A stretch of DNA of 64,000 bases, taken from the NCBI RefSeq assembly GCF_000472785.1, contig NZ_AXAL01000003.1, positions 248,001 through 312,000 on the forward strand, read 5' to 3'. Every line of letters begins with the position of its first letter. Positions within the stretch are counted from its first letter, which is position 1. This DNA is from Mesorhizobium loti CJ3sym (GTDB taxonomy: Bacteria; Pseudomonadota; Alphaproteobacteria; Rhizobiales; Rhizobiaceae). Below the pieces are notes generated by a model. It had not been told where the DNA came from, ran no database searches, and was given only the letters and a program-made list of their open reading frames with translations. Below, piece after piece: positions 45,669 through 56,409 of the stretch. The translations under genes were made by a program, and so were the position numbers.

Positions 45669-46817
45669 ATGCAGGGAAAATCAAAGGCGAAGCTCGGAAT
45701 CGGCGTCATCGGATGCGGCAACATTTCCATGACCTACCTGCGCAATGCCGCCCTCTTCGGAGGCATAGAGCTGCGCGCCTGCGCCGATATTTCGGCCGAC
45801 ATGGCGGCGCTGCGGGCGAAGGAATATGGCATCCAGGCGCTCGGCGTCGATGCGCTGCTGGCCAACCCCGAGATCGATCTCGTGCTCAACCTGACCATTC
45901 CCGCGGCCCATTTCGACATTTCGTTCTCAGCGCTTTCGGCGGGCAAGCACGTCTTCACCGAAAAGCCGCTGGCGACTTCGGCCAGCGACGGGCGTCGGCT
46001 GGTGGCGGAGGCGGCCCGGCGCGGCCTGCTGCTCGGCTCGGCGCCTGATACCTTCCTCGGCGCTGCCGGCCGCCGGGCGCGCCGCCTGATGGATGAAGGC
46101 GCCATCGGCCGCCCGGTCACCGGCACCGCCTTCATGATGGGACGCGGCATGGAGCACTGGCACCCAAACCCGCAATTCTACTACCAGCCGGGCGGCGGCC
46201 CGGTGTTCGACATGGGCCCCTATTATCTGACCATGCTGGTCAATCTGCTCGGCCCTATCGCGCGTGTCATGGCAATGGCAACCAAGGGCCAGGAGGAACG
46301 GCTGATCACCGCCGAGGGGCCGTTCAAGAACACCACGTTCAAGGTCGGCACGCCGACCAACGTGCTGTCGTTGCTCGAATTCCGCTCCGGCGCGACCGTC
46401 ACCTTCGGCGCCTCTTGGGACGTCTTCAAGCATTCCAACCATCCGATAGAACTGCATGGCACGGAAGGCTCGTTGCGCCTGCCCGATCCCGACACGTTCG
46501 GCGGCACCGTCTCGCTGTCGGAACGCGGCGCGAACTGGAAGGATTTTGCCAGCGAAGGCGAACTCTACGGCGCCCGCAACTGGCCCTATGCCGCGCCCAA
46601 TCGCGCCAATTACCGCATGCTCGGCGTCGCCGATCTGGTGCGCTCGCTGAAGACGGGCTCCACACCCCGCGCGTCGGGCAATCTGGCGCTGCATGTGCTG
46701 GAGATTATGGAAGCGATCCTGCATTCGGGCGAAACGAAGAGCTCGGTCGCCATTACGGGCGATGTCGTCCAGCCGGCATTGCTGACCGAGGACGAAGCCA
46801 GCAGCCTGCTCGCCTGA
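45669..46817 (+). CDS. Gfo/Idh/MocA-family oxidoreductase
   Basis: The protein has 382 residues. The Rossmann motif IGVIGCGNISMTYL, catalytic FTEKPLATS and the later GGGPVFDMGPYYLTML are typical of sugar and inositol dehydrogenases in this family. GGGAGG precedes the ATG. It is 4 bases upstream of an esterase gene on the same strand. With a convergent LacI regulator it forms a small sugar or glycoside unit. The substrate is unknown; it differs clearly from the 36262-37338 paralogue. Confidence 0.87.
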   Translation: MQGKSKAKLGIGVIGCGNISMTYLRNAALFGGIELRACADISADMAALRAKEYGIQALGVDALLANPEIDLVLNLTIPAAHFDISFSALSAGKHVFTEKPLATSASDGRRLVAEAARRGLLLGSAPDTFLGAAGRRARRLMDEGAIGRPVTGTAFMMGRGMEHWHPNPQFYYQPGGGPVFDMGPYYLTMLVNLLGPIARVMAMATKGQEERLITAEGPFKNTTFKVGTPTNVLSLLEFRSGATVTFGASWDVFKHSNHPIELHGTEGSLRLPDPDTFGGTVSLSERGANWKDFASEGELYGARNWPYAAPNRANYRMLGVADLVRSLKTGSTPRASGNLALHVLEIMEAILHSGETKSSVAITGDVVQPALLTEDEASSLLA

Positions 46818-46821
46818 GGAT

Positions 46822-47778
46822 ATGACTATGACCCTCGACCCTGAAGCGATGCGGGTCCTCGAAATCGGCCGGGCGGCCGGCGGTGAGCCGTTCGAAAACG
46901 GCTCCGTGGCGGCGGCGCGGGCAGCCTACGTCACTTCGTTCCCGACGCAACAGGGCGAGCGCGAGCCGGTGGCGGCGACCTCGCAACAGGAGATCAACGG
47001 GCCGAACGGACCGATCACGCTCCGCATCCACCGCGGCATCGGCGCGCCGCGAAGCGGAGCGCGCGCCGTGCTCTATCTGCATGGCGGCGGCTGGGTCATC
47101 GGCAATCTGTCGTCGCATGACGAAATCTGCCGCTGGCTGGCCAATCTGGGCAACGCCGTCGTCGTCTGCCCCGATTACCGGCTGGCGCCAGAGCACAAAT
47201 TCCCGGCAGGGCTCGAGGATTGCGCGGCAGCGCTGCGCTTCATGGCGGAGAATGCCGGGGAACTCGGCATCGACCCTGCCCGCGTCGCCGTTTCCGGCGA
47301 CAGCGCCGGCGGCAACCTGGCTGCCGTGCTGGCGCTGCTCTCCCGCGATGGACTGGCGCCGCTACTTGCCGCCCAGATCCTGATCTATCCCAACACCGAT
47401 GCCCGCCAGACGGCGGACAGCTACCGGCGTTTCCGCGACGGCTTCGGGCTCACCGCCGCCACAATGGCCTGGTTCCGCGACCACTATGTGCGAACACCGG
47501 ACGACATCAAGGACTGGCGGGTCTCGCCACTGCTGGCATCAGGCCTTGCCGGCGCCGCACCGGCGTTCGTCGCGATCGCCGGATACGACATCCTTGCCGA
47601 CGAAGGCACGGCCTATGCCGAGCGCCTGCGCGCCGAAGGGGTACCGGTGCTTCTGCGGCACTGGCCGGGCCAGATCCACGGCTTCGTCTCGATGGGGCGC
47701 CACATCCCGGCCGCGCGGCAAGCGGTGAGCGAGGCGGCGGCTTGGCTCAAACTGCAGACACTCGCTCAGGCTGACTGA
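46822..47778 (+). CDS. alpha/beta hydrolase (HSL-type esterase/lipase)
   Basis: The protein has 318 residues. The oxyanion motif YLHGGGWVIG, the nucleophile GDSAGGN and CPDYRLAPEHKFP place it in the hormone-sensitive-lipase family; the acid and His fall in YDILADEG and GQIHGF. It cleaves acyl or aryl esters in the cytoplasm. It may remove an acyl group from the sugar handled by the preceding oxidoreductase. It ends 13 bases inside the convergent LacI gene. Confidence 0.88.
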   Translation: MTMTLDPEAMRVLEIGRAAGGEPFENGSVAAARAAYVTSFPTQQGEREPVAATSQQEINGPNGPITLRIHRGIGAPRSGARAVLYLHGGGWVIGNLSSHDEICRWLANLGNAVVVCPDYRLAPEHKFPAGLEDCAAALRFMAENAGELGIDPARVAVSGDSAGGNLAAVLALLSRDGLAPLLAAQILIYPNTDARQTADSYRRFRDGFGLTAATMAWFRDHYVRTPDDIKDWRVSPLLASGLAGAAPAFVAIAGYDILADEGTAYAERLRAEGVPVLLRHWPGQIHGFVSMGRHIPAARQAVSEAAAWLKLQTLAQAD

Positions 47779-48800
47779 CGCATCACCAGCGTCGCGCCGA
47801 GCTTGACGTTGCGCGCCAGGCCCTGGCCGGGCGGATCGGCCTCGTCCAGCAAGGCCAGCAGAATCTCGACGCTGCGGCCGGCCATAGCGGCGAAATCCTG
47901 CGCCATGGTGGTCAGCGCCGGACAGGTGTAGCGGCTCAGCGGATGATCGTCATGGGCGGCGACACGGAAGTCGCAATCGGGTCGGCGGCCGATCTTCAGC
48001 CCGCGCGAAAAGGCGGCCGCCATGACGCCGAAGGCGAGACGGTCGTTGGCGCACAGTAACGTGCGCGCCGGCAGGCCGCCTCTGTCGAGCGTCCTGTCCA
48101 TCCATTCATGGCCGATGCGCTCAAAATCCCACCTATAGTCGCCCGCCGCCGTGAGAACGACGGGTTCCAAGCCGGCGCCCTGCATCGTCTCGATGTAGCT
48201 CTGCAGGCGTTCGCCCGAATTGTGGTTGACGTGCGGAATGTCGACATAGACCGGCGGTTCGCCGGACCGGCAGAGATAATCGACGATGGTCGAGGTGCTC
48301 TGGTGGTTGTCGTTGCCGACGAAAGGCGTGTCGCCTTCGATGTAGGTGTCGAAATAGACGATCGGAATGTCCTCGCTCATTTGCTCGAAGACGCCGGGTT
48401 CGGAGATCGATCCCAAGGGAGCGACGATGGCACCCGCGACCTTCAGCGACATCAGCGTCCGGACCGATTCCGCCTCCAGCTTCGGCGAGCCGTGCGAGGA
48501 TATGACGATCGGCCAGAAACCTTCGTCGCGACAGCGCAGTTCGATGCGGCTGACCATTTCGGCGTAGAACGGGTCGGTGAGCGCCGGCACGACGATGCCG
48601 ACATTGCGGGTGCGCTTGCGGTTGAGATTGCGCGCGAAGACGTTGGGCTGATAGTCCGAGGACCGTAGTGCTGCCTCGATGCGTGCCCGTGTCGCCTGCT
48701 TCACGCTTGCCGGATCGTCGAAGTACTTCGAAAGGGTCGGCCGCGAGACGCCGGACGCCCTGGCGAAATCATCCATCGTGCGGTGGGTCTTCTCCGCCAT
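47766..48800 (-). CDS. LacI-family transcriptional regulator
   Basis: The protein has 344 residues. The LacI helix-turn-helix and hinge are complete: MDDFARASGVSRPTLSKYF, then IEAALRSSDYQPNVFARNL. The periplasmic-binding-like core contains VGIVVPALTDPFYAEM, VAAHDDHPLSRY and a final ALLDEADP. It probably represses the convergent Gfo/Idh-esterase pair and itself. The effector is likely a sugar. Confidence 0.9.
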   Translation of the reverse strand: MAEKTHRTMDDFARASGVSRPTLSKYFDDPASVKQATRARIEAALRSSDYQPNVFARNLNRKRTRNVGIVVPALTDPFYAEMVSRIELRCRDEGFWPIVISSHGSPKLEAESVRTLMSLKVAGAIVAPLGSISEPGVFEQMSEDIPIVYFDTYIEGDTPFVGNDNHQSTSTIVDYLCRSGEPPVYVDIPHVNHNSGERLQSYIETMQGAGLEPVVLTAAGDYRWDFERIGHEWMDRTLDRGGLPARTLLCANDRLAFGVMAAAFSRGLKIGRRPDCDFRVAAHDDHPLSRYTCPALTTMAQDFAAMAGRSVEILLALLDEADPPGQGLARNVKLGATLVMRQSA

Positions 48801-48962
48801 CGATCTTTCCAGCCCCTTTTGCTCTCGCCGCCGGCCTTCCGACCAGAATCAGTCTTTGCGGCCGTTGCCGAGTGGCAGCATTGCTTGACCAAATTTGTTC
48901 AGTCAAATTTCAGCGTTTCTAGTACAACGCAAAAGGGTTGCGCGCGTCAAATTATTTATTGA
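48801..48962. promoter_or_regulatory. upstream region of the LacI gene
   Basis: The minus strand carries TTGACG (48944-48949), about 17-18 bases before a TGTACT, a plausible -35/-10 pair for the LacI gene. The shared CGCGCGTCAA element overlaps it at 48941-48950, where a repressor could block RNA polymerase. No gene is evident in this stretch. Confidence 0.35.
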
Positions 48963-49088
48963 CGCTCTGAAACCACACGTAGGTGGCAGACCGTTCTCGA
49001 TGCTCTGCTGCGCCGCGACCCCGAAAGCGCCAGCCAGGCTATGCTGGCGCATCTGAGGACCGTCGAGCGCAATCTGCTAGGGCGGTAG
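48963..49088 (+). pseudogene. 3' remnant of a GntR/FCD regulator gene
   Basis: A 41-codon open stretch ending in TAG reads as the C-terminal helices of an FCD domain: TVLDALLRRDPESASQAM, then LAHLRTVERNLLGR. Functional FCD regulators end in almost the same way. There is no start codon or helix-turn-helix upstream, where a stop precedes it directly. A regulator next to pobA has probably been deleted, leaving this tail. Confidence 0.65.
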
Positions 49089-49110
49089 CAGCCGGATTGC
49101 TTGCCGCCAG

Positions 49111-51335
<2,225 letters not shown>

Positions 51336-51347
51336 GTCACGGATCTC

Positions 51348-51962
51348 CTAGCTGTCGAAGAAGACCGTTTCCCTCTCCCCCTGGAGATGGACGTCGAAGA
51401 CGTAGGCGTTGCCCTGGCGTTCGGCGACCAGGGTCGGCACGCGGATGCGGTGCTCGATGCGCGCCAGGATCGGATCCCCGGCATTGGCCTCTTCCTCATC
51501 GGAAAAATAGAGGCGTGTATGCAGGCCGAGATTGATGCCGCGCGCGACGATCCAGAGCGTGATGTGCGGCGCCATCAGGCGACCATCCCTGAACGGCACA
51601 CGACCCGGCTTGATCGTCTCGAAGGCGCAGACGCCTGTTTCCATGTCGGTCGGGCAACGGCCCCAGCCCTGGAAATTCGGATCGGCGGCACCGCGCAATT
51701 CGGCCGGCGAATTGTAGAGGCCGTCCGCATCGGCCTGCCAGATCTCGATCAGCGCGTCCTTGAGCGGTGTGCCGGTGCCGTCGAGCACCCGGATTTTGAG
51801 ACCGATGCGTTCGCCTTTCGTCTTGTCGTTGACCATGGTCGTGCCGAGATCGGTCGCATAGACGCCGCTAATGCTGCAGAAATTCGGCGTCAGCCCGATA
51901 TGGACATAAGGTCCCGCGGTCTGCGAGGGGCTTTCCCTGAGCCGGTCGAGCGACTGGGCCAT
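51348..51962 (-). CDS. pcaG: protocatechuate 3,4-dioxygenase, alpha subunit
   Basis: The protein has 204 residues from the ATG at 51962, coupled to pcaH (TGATG). SQTAGPYVHIGL, IEIWQADADGLYNSP and FQGWGRCPTD fit the alpha subunit of the intradiol dioxygenase. It lacks the full iron-ligand set carried by the beta subunit. The heterodimer cleaves protocatechuate between its hydroxyls to 3-carboxymuconate. Confidence 0.94.
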   Translation of the reverse strand: MAQSLDRLRESPSQTAGPYVHIGLTPNFCSISGVYATDLGTTMVNDKTKGERIGLKIRVLDGTGTPLKDALIEIWQADADGLYNSPAELRGAADPNFQGWGRCPTDMETGVCAFETIKPGRVPFRDGRLMAPHITLWIVARGINLGLHTRLYFSDEEEANAGDPILARIEHRIRVPTLVAERQGNAYVFDVHLQGERETVFFDS

Positions 51963-52717
51963 CAATTGCCCTCCAGCCTGTTTTCGAACAACGATGAGCG
52001 GCGCCCGCGCAGCACGATGTCGAACTTGTAGGCGAGCGCATCCATCGGGATCGTCGCTTGCGTGTCGAGGATGGCCGTCAGCGCCTCGATGGCCGCCTTG
52101 TCGGCGATGCCGCGCACGATCGGGCATTTCCAGATCAGCGGGTCACCCTCGAAATACATCTGCGTGATCAGACGCTGGGCAAAGCCGTGGCCGAAGACCG
52201 AGAAATGGATGTGCGCCGGGCGCCAGTCATTCGGCCCGTTCGGCCAGGGATAGGGGCCGGGTTTGACGGTGCGGAAGGCGTAGCCGCCATCGTCGCCAGT
52301 GATGGTGCGGCCACAGCCGCCGAAGTTCGGGTCGAGCGGAGCGAGATAGCCATCCTTCTTGTGGCGGTAGCGGCCACCGGCATTGGCCTGCCAGAATTCG
52401 ATGAGCACGCCGGGAACCCCAACACCACGCTCATCGAGCACCCGTCCATGGACGATGATGCGCTCGCCGATGGCGCTCTCGCCCGGCTTGGCGAAATTGT
52501 GAATGAGGTCGGCGTCGAGTTCGCCCAGCATGGCGTGGCCGAAGACCGGTCCTGCTATTTCCGACTGCGTGTTGTCGAAGGACAAAAGCGCCTTCTGCGG
52601 CGAGCGCAGCACCGAACTCTTGTAGCCCGGGGTCAGCGCCGGCGGATGCCATGTCCGGTCGCGCTGGAAGAAGGCGGCGGTCTCGGGCCTCCGGTTCGAG
52701 CCGGACTCAGCTGGCAT
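51962..52717 (-). CDS. pcaH: protocatechuate 3,4-dioxygenase, beta subunit
   Basis: The protein has 251 residues. The intradiol signature [15 protein letters not shown], then [10 protein letters not shown] and [13 protein letters not shown] supply the two Tyr and two His ligands of the catalytic ferric iron. It pairs with the alpha subunit encoded immediately downstream. It overlaps pcaC by 11 bases. Confidence 0.95.
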   Translation of the reverse strand: MPAESGSNRRPETAAFFQRDRTWHPPALTPGYKSSVLRSPQKALLSFDNTQSEIAGPVFGHAMLGELDADLIHNFAKPGESAIGERIIVHGRVLDERGVGVPGVLIEFWQANAGGRYRHKKDGYLAPLDPNFGGCGRTITGDDGGYAFRTVKPGPYPWPNGPNDWRPAHIHFSVFGHGFAQRLITQMYFEGDPLIWKCPIVRGIADKAAIEALTAILDTQATIPMDALAYKFDIVLRGRRSSLFENRLEGN

Positions 52718-53114
52718 TGTCGGCTCCGTCCATTTCCGAAAACACGTCCTTGGCTATTCTGAAGGCACGGTTGGCGGCCGGCACGCCGGCATAAATGGCG
52801 ACATGCAGGAACGCTTCGCAGATATCCTCGCGCGTCGCACCGGTGTTGGCGGTGGCGCGCACATGCAGGGCGACCTCGTCATCATGGCCGAGTGCGGCGA
52901 GTAGCGCCAGCGTGACGATCGAGCGCTCGCGCTTGCTAAGACCTGGCCGTGCCCACACCGTTCCCCAGGCAGCCTCGGTGATCAGTTCCTGGAAGGGCTG
53001 GTCGAAATCGGTGGCGGTGACCTCGGCCCGATCGACATGCCGATCGCCGAGCACGGAGCGCCGCACGCCGAGGCCGGTGCGATATCTGGCTGCGTTGCCG
53101 GGGACTTCATCCAT
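52707..53114 (-). CDS. pcaC: 4-carboxymuconolactone decarboxylase
   Basis: The protein has 135 residues from the ATG at 53114; a TTG seven codons earlier is possible. [34 protein letters not shown] and [22 protein letters not shown] (read as adjacent segments) match the CMD family. It converts 4-carboxymuconolactone to 3-oxoadipate enol-lactone. It is a stand-alone enzyme, not the PcaD-PcaC fusion of some bacteria, and overlaps pcaD by 8 bases. Confidence 0.93.
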   Translation of the reverse strand: MDEVPGNAARYRTGLGVRRSVLGDRHVDRAEVTATDFDQPFQELITEAAWGTVWARPGLSKRERSIVTLALLAALGHDDEVALHVRATANTGATREDICEAFLHVAIYAGVPAANRAFRIAKDVFSEMDGADNAS

Positions 53115-53916
53115 GGGTTTCTGCTCCAGAGGCAAGCGATGCGATAAAGTCGCGGATCAGGGTGACCAGCGCTTCTGGCTGTTCGACGCAAGGAATGTGG
53201 CCGGCGTCGCGGATGATCTCGAAACGCGAACCGGGGATCAGGGCAGCCAGCGAGCGGACAAGATCGGGAGAGGTCGAGCCATCCTGGTCGCCGGCGAGGC
53301 AAAGCGTCGGCACCGCGATGTGGCGTGCCGCGTCAGCGAAATCGGCGTCGCGGACGGCAGCGCAAGTTCCAACATAGCCGGCGACAGCTTGCCGGGTCAT
53401 CATGTTCCAGTAGCCGTCCAGCTCGGCCACCCGGTTCGCGTGGAAGGCGGGGGTGAACCACACTTTGAGCACGCCATCGGCAATGGCCTGGATGCCCTTG
53501 CTTTTGACCGTCGCGATGCGTGTGTTCCAGCTGTCCGTCGTGCCGATCTTGTGAGCCGTGTCGCACAGAATCATGGCCTCGACGATCCCGGGGCGCCTGG
53601 CATAGAGTCCTTGCGCGATCATGCCGCCGACCGACAGGCCGCAGAGCACGACCTTCTCCAACCCGAGATGATCGATGAGCGCCGAGAGATCGTCGACATG
53701 ATCGTCGATCGACGTGATGTCGCCGATGTCGGACAGCCCGTGGCCGCGCTTGTCGTAGACCAGCACGGGCATCTCGCCATCAAGCGCCCAGACGATGTCG
53801 TCCCAGATCCGGAAGTCGGTGCCCAGCGAATTGATGAATATGATCGCGCGCGCATTGCCGGTCGCCTTGATGTGGCGATGATGCAGCGTAATGCCGCCGA
53901 TGGTGACGAATGGCAC
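53107..53916 (-). CDS. pcaD: 3-oxoadipate enol-lactonase
   Basis: The protein has 269 residues if the GTG at 53916 (VPFVTIGGITLHH) is the start. GGAGG lies about 9 bases before it, and the in-frame ATG at 53952 lies inside a promoter block conserved with the pcaM-like gene. It is an alpha/beta hydrolase: LSVGGMIAQGLYAR has the nucleophile elbow and AGHIPCVEQPE the catalytic His. It opens the enol-lactone to 3-oxoadipate. It is the first gene of pcaDCHGB-pobA and is divergent from pcaQ. Confidence 0.92.
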   Translation of the reverse strand: MPFVTIGGITLHHRHIKATGNARAIIFINSLGTDFRIWDDIVWALDGEMPVLVYDKRGHGLSDIGDITSIDDHVDDLSALIDHLGLEKVVLCGLSVGGMIAQGLYARRPGIVEAMILCDTAHKIGTTDSWNTRIATVKSKGIQAIADGVLKVWFTPAFHANRVAELDGYWNMMTRQAVAGYVGTCAAVRDADFADAARHIAVPTLCLAGDQDGSTSPDLVRSLAALIPGSRFEIIRDAGHIPCVEQPEALVTLIRDFIASLASGAETHG

Positions 53917-53925
53917 GATTTCGAT

Positions 53926-54002
53926 CCTCCACCCCCACATTGCACAAGGCATTTGGTTCGGTAAAATGATATTTTGCGCCGTTTCATTAACTCAGGGGTT
54001 AT
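53926..54002 (-). promoter_or_regulatory. pcaD promoter module, one arm of a duplicated inverted element
   Basis: Read on the minus strand, this 77-base block is about 82 percent identical, without gaps, to 54973-55049 before the importer operon (63 of 77 by hand). Positions 12-50 of the block have only two differences. It contains the PcaQ-type box, an AT-rich core with CAAAATATCATTTTACC and the ribosome-binding GGAGG. It should drive the pcaD operon. Confidence 0.8.
53987..54002. promoter_or_regulatory. PcaQ box in the pcaD-pcaQ spacer
   Basis: On the minus strand the sequence is ATAACC-CCTG-AGTTAA, one mismatch from the ATAACC-N4-GGTTAA motif described for Sinorhizobium PcaQ. It ends 7 bases before the pcaQ start codon, so PcaQ bound here would also restrain its own gene while activating pcaD. 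Confidence 0.78.
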
Positions 54003-54009
54003 CAAATCC

Positions 54010-54927
54010 ATGTCCGAAAGCCGCATCCGGTTCCGCCATCTACAGGCATTCCTGGAGGTAGCACGGCAGGGCAGCGTGGCCCGCGCCGCCGATTTCCTGC
54101 ATGTCAGCGCGCCGGCGGTGACCAAGACCCTGCGTGAACTGGAAGAGGCGCTGGGCGTCGCCGTTGTCGAGCGCGACGGGCGCGGCATCCGGGTCACAAG
54201 ACTTGGCGAGATATTCCTTGGCCACGCCGGCTCGGCGATTACGGCGCTGAAGCGCGGCGTCGATTCCGTTCGCCAGGACGGCGCCATCAACCGCCACCCG
54301 ATCCGCATCGGTGCGCTGCCGACAGTGTCGGCGAAGGTCATGCCACAGGCCATGAGCCTGTTCCTCAAGGAGAATACCGGCGCGGCGATCAAGATCGTCA
54401 CCGGCGAGAACGCCGTGCTGCTCGAGCAGTTGCGCACCGGCGCGCTCGATCTCGTCGTCGGTCGGCTGGCGGCACCTGAAAACATGACCGGCTTCTTCTT
54501 CGAGCACCTCTACTCCGAACAGGTGCTGTTCGTGGTGCGGGCCGGGCATCCGCTGCTCGAGCCGGGGACGGATATCTTCGCGAGGCTCGACGAATTCCCG
54601 GCGCTGATGCCGACCCGGGAATCCGTCATCCGTCCCTTTGTCGATCGCCTGTTCATCACCAACGGCATGACCGCGCCGGCAACCGAGATCGAAACCGTCT
54701 CGGATTCCTTTGGCCGCGCTTTCCTGCGGCAGAGCAATGCGGTGTGGATCATTTCGGCTGGCGTGGTCGCCAACGAGATTGCCAGCGGCGCTTTCGTCGC
54801 CTTGCCGGTCGACACTGAGGAAACCAAGGGACCGGTCGGCTTGACGATGCGAACCGACACCGCTCCCTCACCGGCCTTTACCATCCTGTTGCAGACCATT
54901 CGCGAGGCGGCCCGGCCGGCTGTCTGA
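54010..54927 (+). CDS. pcaQ: LysR-type activator of protocatechuate catabolism
   Basis: The protein has 305 residues from the ATG at 54010. The LysR helix-turn-helix RFRHLQAFLEVARQGSVARA, with VSAPAVTKTLRELEEALG, is at the N-terminus. The effector domain carries IRIGALPTVSAKVMP. Position between the pca catabolic operon and a pca-type importer, each with a PcaQ-like box, identifies it as PcaQ, which responds to carboxymuconate-type intermediates. It probably limits its own transcription through the adjoining box. Confidence 0.93.
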   Translation: MSESRIRFRHLQAFLEVARQGSVARAADFLHVSAPAVTKTLRELEEALGVAVVERDGRGIRVTRLGEIFLGHAGSAITALKRGVDSVRQDGAINRHPIRIGALPTVSAKVMPQAMSLFLKENTGAAIKIVTGENAVLLEQLRTGALDLVVGRLAAPENMTGFFFEHLYSEQVLFVVRAGHPLLEPGTDIFARLDEFPALMPTRESVIRPFVDRLFITNGMTAPATEIETVSDSFGRAFLRQSNAVWIISAGVVANEIASGAFVALPVDTEETKGPVGLTMRTDTAPSPAFTILLQTIREAARPAV

Positions 54928-54972
54928 GGCGCTGCACCATTTGGACCGGGCTCTGTCTTCGTCGAAAATCTC

Positions 54973-54988
54973 CTAACCCTGGGGTTAA
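54973..54988. promoter_or_regulatory. PcaQ box upstream of the importer operon
   Basis: CTAACC-CTGG-GGTTAA differs from the ATAACC-N4-GGTTAA motif only at the first base. It starts 81 bases before the ATG-proximal ribosome site region of the binding-protein gene and matches the box upstream of pcaD. Confidence 0.8.
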
Positions 54989-55049
54989 TGAAACACCGCA
55001 AAATATCATTTTACCGAACCAAAACGCTGGTGCACTGTGCCGATGGAGG
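54973..55049 (+). promoter_or_regulatory. importer promoter module, second arm of the duplicated inverted element
   Basis: This 77-base block is the counterpart of 53926-54002 on the other strand. Identity covers the PcaQ box, the AT-rich core and even the transcribed leader, so the duplication includes the promoter. It places the ABC importer under the same control as the pca enzymes. Confidence 0.8.
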
Positions 55050-55068
55050 AGCACAGAGGGAGGAACGC

Positions 55069-56385
55069 ATGACCTATTCTATCGGCAGCAAATCCAGCAT
55101 TCGCGGCATTTCGCGGCGCCAGTTCATCGCCACCTCGATTGCCGGCGGGGCGGCGCTCACGCTTGGCGGCCGCAAGGCCTTCGCCCAGGCCGGCGACACG
55201 CTCAAGGTCGGCTTCGTCAGTCCGCGCACCGGGCCGTTGGCCGGCTTTGGCCAGACCGACGGCTATGTGCTCGACCTCGCCCGCAAGACGCTGGCCGGCG
55301 GCCTCGAGATCGGCGGCAAGAAATACAGCGTGGAAATCCTCGACCAGGATACGCAGTCCGATCCGTCCCGCGCGGGCCAGCTCGCCAAGGACCTGATCAA
55401 CAACCAGGCCATCGACCTGATGCTCGCCGTTTCCACACCCGAGGTGATCAATCCTGTGGCTGATGCCTGCGAGGCCGCCGGCGTGCCGTGCCTGTCGACG
55501 GTCATGCCGTGGGAGGCCTGGTATTTCGGCCGTGGCGCCAAGCCGGGCGCGCCCTCGCCGTTCAAATGGACCTATCATTTCGGCTTCGGCGTCGGCGAGT
55601 TCTTCAAGACCTACATCTCGCAGTGGAACCTGATCGAGACCAACAAGAAGGTCGGTGTCATGTATCCCAACGACGCCGACGGCAACGCCATCCGCGCCAA
55701 TCTGGCGCCGTTGCTGGCCAAGCAAGGTTTTACGATTGTCGATCCCGGCGCCTATGAAACCGGCACCACCGACTATTCCTCGCAGATCGCTCTGTTCAAG
55801 CAGGAAGGTGTCGAGATCTTCAACTCGTTCCCGATCCCGCCTGACTTTGCTGCCTTCTGGCGGCAGGCGGCACAGCAAGGGCTGATCAAGCAGATCAAGA
55901 TCTGCCAGGTTGCCAAGACCGGCCTGTTTCCGTCCGATATCGAGGCTCTTGGCGATCTCGGCAACAAGATTTCGAGCGCCGCCTACTGGCACAAGGCCTT
56001 CCCCTACAAGTCGGCCCTGACCGGTGTTTCGGGCACCGAGCTGGCCGACGGCTACGAAGCCGCCAGCGGCAAGCAGTGGACGCAGCAGCTGGGTGCCTCG
56101 ATGTCGCTGCTCGACGCCGGCTTCGAAGCCCTGAAGGCCAGCACAGACGCCAAGGACAAGGCAGCGGTGGCCAAGGCGCTAAGCACGCTGAAGACCGAGA
56201 CCATGATCGGCAAGGTTGATTTCACCAGCGGCCCCGTGGCCAATGTCTCACCCGGTCCGATCATCGGCACGCAATGGGTCGCTGCCAAGGAAGGCAGCAA
56301 ATTCCCGCTCGATTATGTCGTGACCGAGAACGCCACCGATCCGAAAGTGCCTGTCGAAGCCAAGCTTCTGCCTTACAACGGCTGA
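55069..56385 (+). CDS. pcaM: Tat-exported protocatechuate-type ABC transporter substrate-binding protein
   Basis: The protein has 438 residues from the ATG at 55069, preceded by GAGGGAGG. A twin-arginine signal (SRRQFIATSIAGGAALTLGG) ends near AFAQAG. The body is a branched-chain-amino-acid-type (LivJ-like) binding protein: FVSPRTGPLAGFGQTDGY and VSTPEVINPVADACEAAGVP. A PcaQ box and a gene order of binding protein, two ATPases and two permeases resemble the protocatechuate importer PcaMNVWX of Sinorhizobium. The symbol rests on that context. Confidence 0.8.
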   Translation: MTYSIGSKSSIRGISRRQFIATSIAGGAALTLGGRKAFAQAGDTLKVGFVSPRTGPLAGFGQTDGYVLDLARKTLAGGLEIGGKKYSVEILDQDTQSDPSRAGQLAKDLINNQAIDLMLAVSTPEVINPVADACEAAGVPCLSTVMPWEAWYFGRGAKPGAPSPFKWTYHFGFGVGEFFKTYISQWNLIETNKKVGVMYPNDADGNAIRANLAPLLAKQGFTIVDPGAYETGTTDYSSQIALFKQEGVEIFNSFPIPPDFAAFWRQAAQQGLIKQIKICQVAKTGLFPSDIEALGDLGNKISSAAYWHKAFPYKSALTGVSGTELADGYEAASGKQWTQQLGASMSLLDAGFEALKASTDAKDKAAVAKALSTLKTETMIGKVDFTSGPVANVSPGPIIGTQWVAAKEGSKFPLDYVVTENATDPKVPVEAKLLPYNG

Positions 56386-56409
56386 TGGACCGCTGACGAG
56401 GACCGCCTG

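Noticed and set aside
49027..49050. Hairpin GCGCCAG / CTGGCGC as a terminator for pobA
   Set aside because: It lies in the FCD remnant's coding pattern and is followed only by TTT on the minus strand, so it is too weak to call.
53917..53952. ATG start for pcaD at 53952
   Set aside because: It lies inside the 77-bp promoter module shared with the importer operon; the GTG at 53916 has a good GGAGG and matches PcaD N-termini.
54988..55068. In-frame upstream start for the importer binding protein
   Set aside because: These codons fall in the PcaQ promoter module; the ATG at 55069 has a strong ribosome site and begins the Tat signal.
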